NCBI GenBank assembly: GCA_002297865.1
Contig: DBKX01000416.1
Location: 2,603 to 9,935 of the forward strand
DNA from: Lachnoclostridium sp. UBA739
GTDB taxonomy: Bacteria; Bacillota_A; Clostridia; Lachnospirales; Lachnospiraceae
Direction of reading: 5' to 3'
Length of the DNA: 7,333 nucleotides
Part shown: one piece after another, positions 5,321 through 7,333 of the stretch
Layout of the letters: each line of letters begins with the position of its first letter
Numbering within the stretch: the first letter of the stretch is position 1
Made by a program: the position numbers and the translations under genes
The notes under the pieces: model-generated
Told to the model about the DNA's origin: nothing
The model's database searches: none
Seen by the model: only the letters and a program-made list of their open reading frames with translations

Positions 5321-5353
5321 ATTCTTTCAATAGAAGAATGATTATGAAAGAAT
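5321..5353 (+). repeat. Inverted repeat after the DUF1653 gene, possible weak terminator
   Basis: ATTCTTTC (5321-5328) pairs perfectly with GAAAGAAT (5346-5353) across a 17-base loop, directly after the stop codon at 5316-5318. The stem has only two G-C pairs and the following sequence has no continuous T tract, so termination would be inefficient. It could instead be an operator for the downstream gene. Confidence 0.35.
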
Positions 5354-5359
5354 ACTGCA

Positions 5360-5365
5360 TATAAT
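5360..5365 (+). promoter_or_regulatory. Candidate -10 element for the deacetylase gene
   Basis: TATAAT is an exact -10 hexamer 32 bases before ATG 5398. No good -35 is seen at 16-18 bases upstream, so it is either a weak or activated promoter or chance in AT-rich DNA. Read-through from the DUF1653 gene is the alternative. Confidence 0.38.
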
Positions 5366-5385
5366 TATTTTAATAGATTGTGTAT

Positions 5386-5393
5386 GAAGGTGA
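5386..5393 (+). promoter_or_regulatory. Ribosome binding site fixing the deacetylase start
   Basis: GAAGGTGA matches seven of eight bases of the GGAGGTGA consensus and ends 4 bases before ATG 5398. An in-frame GTG at 5380 would place this site inside the gene and has no site of its own. Confidence 0.7.
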
Positions 5394-5397
5394 CTGC

Positions 5398-6219
5398 ATG
5401 TCTAGAAAAATAGTTGTTGCAGTATTTTTTTTGTTTGCATTGTTTATCTGTTATCGAGTAGAGCAGAACGTGTATGAGACAAAAACATATTCTTTTTACA
5501 AAAACATTGGGTTGTCAGATAAGGAAAGTGCACAAACCAATTCGCAACAAGTACTAGAGAATGAAGCAATTAATGAAAATCTAGTACTAAATGAGAAGAA
5601 AAAGGTTGCTTATCTTTCGTTTGATGATGGTCCTTCTGAGATTACAAGGGAAATTCTGAAAGTTTTGGAGGAAAAGAATGTAAATGCTACTTTTTTCCTG
5701 ATTGGAAATCAGATTACAGATGATACGATATCAATACTAAAGCAATCTGTTAAAGATGGAAATTGTATTGGAATTCACACATATTGTCATGAATGCGACC
5801 AGATATATTGTAGTGCAGATGCCTATTTAAATGATTTTCAAAAGGCTTATGATGCAATTAAAACTAACATTGGTGTTGAACCTAAGATTTTCCGTTTTCC
5901 ATGGGGAAGCGCAAATCGTTTCTTAAGCAACATTGAGGAAGAGGTTATTACGAAACTTGAGGCAGAAGGGTTTACTTATTATGACTGGAATGTCAGTGCA
6001 GAAGATTCCGTTGGAAGACCAACATCCTATTCCATTATGAAAAATATTCGGAAGGATTATAAGAAGTACAATAAGCCTGTTATTTTAATGCATGATTCTT
6101 CGACATGTAAGCTTTCAGCGCAAATGTTACCTGCCATAATAGACGAATTGAAACAGGCAGGATACACGTTCGATACGTTAGATCATATGACAACACCATT
6201 CCAGTGGCCTAGAGACTAA
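5398..6219 (+). CDS. Membrane-anchored NodB-type polysaccharide deacetylase
   Basis: The 273-residue protein has an N-terminal signal anchor (MSRK then hydrophobic residues 5-19) without a clear cleavage site, followed by a spacer (20-67) and a NodB homology domain (about 69-265), so catalysis should occur outside the membrane. All carbohydrate esterase family 4 motifs are visible. Motif 1 is LSFDDGPS, with catalytic base and metal ligand Asp76-Asp77. Motif 2 is HTYCH, with metal ligands His127 and His131. Motif 3 is FRFPWG (165-170). Motif 4 is YDWNVSAEDS, and motif 5 is VILMHDSS with His232. The family removes acetyl groups from N-acetylglucosamine polymers; in Gram-positive bacteria the usual target is peptidoglycan, which protects against lysozyme. 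A chitooligosaccharide target cannot be excluded. Four cysteines cluster around motif 2 (123, 130, 133, 138), which is odd for an exported domain. It lies between the DUF1653 and repeat-protein genes on the same strand. Confidence 0.92.
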   Translation: MSRKIVVAVFFLFALFICYRVEQNVYETKTYSFYKNIGLSDKESAQTNSQQVLENEAINENLVLNEKKKVAYLSFDDGPSEITREILKVLEEKNVNATFFLIGNQITDDTISILKQSVKDGNCIGIHTYCHECDQIYCSADAYLNDFQKAYDAIKTNIGVEPKIFRFPWGSANRFLSNIEEEVITKLEAEGFTYYDWNVSAEDSVGRPTSYSIMKNIRKDYKKYNKPVILMHDSSTCKLSAQMLPAIIDELKQAGYTFDTLDHMTTPFQWPRD

Positions 6220-6225
6220 TTATAG

Positions 6226-6237
6226 AGAAAATTTTCT
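6226..6237. repeat. 12-bp perfect palindrome after the deacetylase gene
   Basis: AGAAAATTTTCT is self-complementary and lies 7 bases after the stop codon. It has no loop and only A-T pairs at its core, so it is not an intrinsic terminator. It could be a protein-binding site or chance in AT-rich DNA. Confidence 0.3.
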
Positions 6238-6272
6238 GGGCTTAATGTAGCAAGAAACAAAAAGTTTTCATA

Positions 6273-6281
6273 TGTTATAGT
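6273..6281 (+). promoter_or_regulatory. Extended -10 promoter for the terminal repeat protein
   Basis: TGTTATAGT is a near-consensus -10 (five of six) with the TG extension, 27 bases before ATG 6309. The -35 region (AGAAAC at 6253-6258) is poor. The transcript start would be near 6288, giving a short leader with a strong ribosome binding site. Confidence 0.48.
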
Positions 6282-6308
6282 AATAGACTTTTTTGGAAAG
6301 AGGAGTAT

Positions 6309-7333
6309 ATGAGTAGAAGAGTTGTTGTAAAACCGCAAAATATTAACAGAAGTGGAAATAGATCAGAATCTACACCTGCTGAACAAGAGACTTCTAGGCA
6401 AGCTAGAACTGGAAGTTTAAGTGTTTCAGTAAAACATAGCGAAACACTTAAACCAGTGGAAGATGCATCTGTTAGGGTTTCGTATCCAAGCCCAGATGGT
6501 GGTTTCGTTGCAGAGCAGAATACGGATCGAATGGGGAGAGCATTTATTGAAAATCTGACGCCAACCGACCAGATGGAACCACCTAATCAGCAATATCAGT
6601 TTGTTGTAGAAAAACCTGGGTTCAATCGTGAATCAGTAAGTAACGTGGATATTGTGCCAGAAGAAACAACAGAGCGTACAGTGGAGTTAAGACCTGCTAG
6701 GGCAGAGATGAGAGAAGGAAGCAATACACAAACTGGAGTGATTCCTTCAGAACCTAGAAGAATTGTAACGGGTAAATTACGAGTGCAGGTTAGAAGAATA
6801 GATGACCAAACCCCGATTGAAGATGCAAAAGTGACCATTTACAAAGTAGGGGCAGAAGAGAATGTTGTCCGGGAGGTAAAAACTGATTCCGCAGGACGTA
6901 CGCCTGTTATTGAACTTGCAGCAACCAATGTACCTGATACTAATGCAACTTATCGAATTGTAGTAGATGCAGAAGGTTATGCAAGTGCTGAATTAAATCA
7001 AGTTGACATAGAGCCAAATGAGACGATAGTTGAAAACATATATCTTGGTCCTGCTTTATATAGTCAGGAGCAGCTTCAAACTATGGAAACGGCGCCTCCT
7101 AGCTCACAAATAGATGATAGCAGTAATGCTGTGCCGGTAACGGAAGAGAATCAAGAAGCAATTCCGTTAGAAAATCCGGAGTTACCATCGGAGACAGGAA
7201 GACTTCGTGTTGATGTAACCAGTATTCTTAGGGATAGGCCGATTAGTGGAGCAACAGTTCGAGTATTCAACAGTGGGGAAACAGCAACACCTCTTCGTGA
7301 AGAAACAACGGATGTAATAGGTAGAACTCCTAT
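6309..7333 (+). CDS. Repeat protein with carboxypeptidase-regulatory-like beta domains, N-terminal part (3' end outside window)
   Basis: The frame is open from ATG 6309 to the end, giving 341 residues. AAAGAGGAG (6297-6305) precedes the ATG by 3 bases. After a polar, basic N-terminus (MSRRVVVKPQNINRSG), three homologous units follow. Each begins T-G-x-L-x-V-x-V (residues 34, 154, 296), has a P-(V/I)-x-x-A-x-V-x-(V/I) strand pattern (49-58, 169-177, 311-319), and a T-D-x-x-G-R turn (72-77, 192-197, 334-339). The first two continue to a Y-x-x-V-V-(E/D) strand, then P/E-G-(F/Y) and a closing P-x-E-T. This resembles carboxypeptidase-regulatory-like or Cna-B-like beta-sandwich modules. Acidic Ser/Pro/Glu-rich linkers separate them. 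No signal peptide or membrane segment is present, so the protein is made in the cytoplasm. Similar clostridial proteins that I recall end in peptidoglycan-binding domains, but that part is not in view and function is not established. Confidence 0.8.
   Translation, partial: MSRRVVVKPQNINRSGNRSESTPAEQETSRQARTGSLSVSVKHSETLKPVEDASVRVSYPSPDGGFVAEQNTDRMGRAFIENLTPTDQMEPPNQQYQFVVEKPGFNRESVSNVDIVPEETTERTVELRPARAEMREGSNTQTGVIPSEPRRIVTGKLRVQVRRIDDQTPIEDAKVTIYKVGAEENVVREVKTDSAGRTPVIELAATNVPDTNATYRIVVDAEGYASAELNQVDIEPNETIVENIYLGPALYSQEQLQTMETAPPSSQIDDSSNAVPVTEENQEAIPLENPELPSETGRLRVDVTSILRDRPISGATVRVFNSGETATPLREETTDVIGRTP
6408..7049 (+). repeat. Two full protein-level repeat units, with a third from 7194 to the window end
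   Basis: Unit 1 covers residues 34-129 (6408-6695) and unit 2 residues 154-247 (6768-7049); a third unit begins at residue 296 (7194) and is cut by the window end. The units are clear in protein but diverged in DNA, so they reflect old domain duplication and not a recent tandem array. Units 2 and 3 share the GRTP turn exactly; unit 1 has GRAF. Confidence 0.72.

Noticed and set aside
6596..6838. Minus-strand 80-codon frame near the window end
   Set aside because: It is antisense to the repeat protein, which has a strong ribosome binding site and internal domain repeats; the minus frame has no independent support.

Overview
This is an AT-rich stretch of chromosome-like DNA with dense genes, strong Shine-Dalgarno sites and mostly single-gene transcription units. 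The proteins look like those of Clostridia, probably Lachnospiraceae or a relative. The evidence is the DUF4130/TIGR03915 protein, the PF06541 CmpB-type membrane protein, the DUF1653 protein, a clostridial-type dihydrofolate reductase and a Bacillota-type long branched-chain aminotransferase. The family-level placement is inference from protein style; there is no rRNA to confirm it.

Layout: (1) 1-324, the C-terminal end of a DUF4130 putative DNA-repair protein. (2) 403-813, a small repeat-rich lipoprotein, ending at a hairpin terminator that also serves the opposing gene. (3) 876-1835 on the minus strand, a GNAT acetyltransferase with an extra N-terminal domain, divergent from (4) 1997-2341, a MIF-like tautomerase. 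(5) 2382-2783 on the minus strand, a CmpB-type membrane protein, divergent from (6) 2915-3421, dihydrofolate reductase. (7) 3582-4652, branched-chain aminotransferase with its own promoter and a leader of about 105 nt. (8) 4722-5318, a DUF1653 protein with a second, unnamed domain. (9) 5398-6219, a membrane-anchored NodB-type polysaccharide deacetylase. (10) 6309 to the window end, the N-terminal 341 residues of a protein built from repeated beta-rich units and lacking a signal peptide.

The metabolic genes (folA, ilvE, acetyltransferase, tautomerase) are unrelated housekeeping or accessory functions, each apparently with its own promoter. The last three genes are co-directional with short gaps. 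The deacetylase and the repeat protein could both act on the cell or spore envelope, but that link rests on context only.

I found no phage, transposon, CRISPR array, tRNA or rRNA, and no convincing undescribed system. The items most worth a second look are the terminal repeat protein, the lipoprotein with a calcium-loop-like segment and 12-bp tandem repeats, the unexplained ilvE leader, and the repeats between folA and its divergent neighbour.
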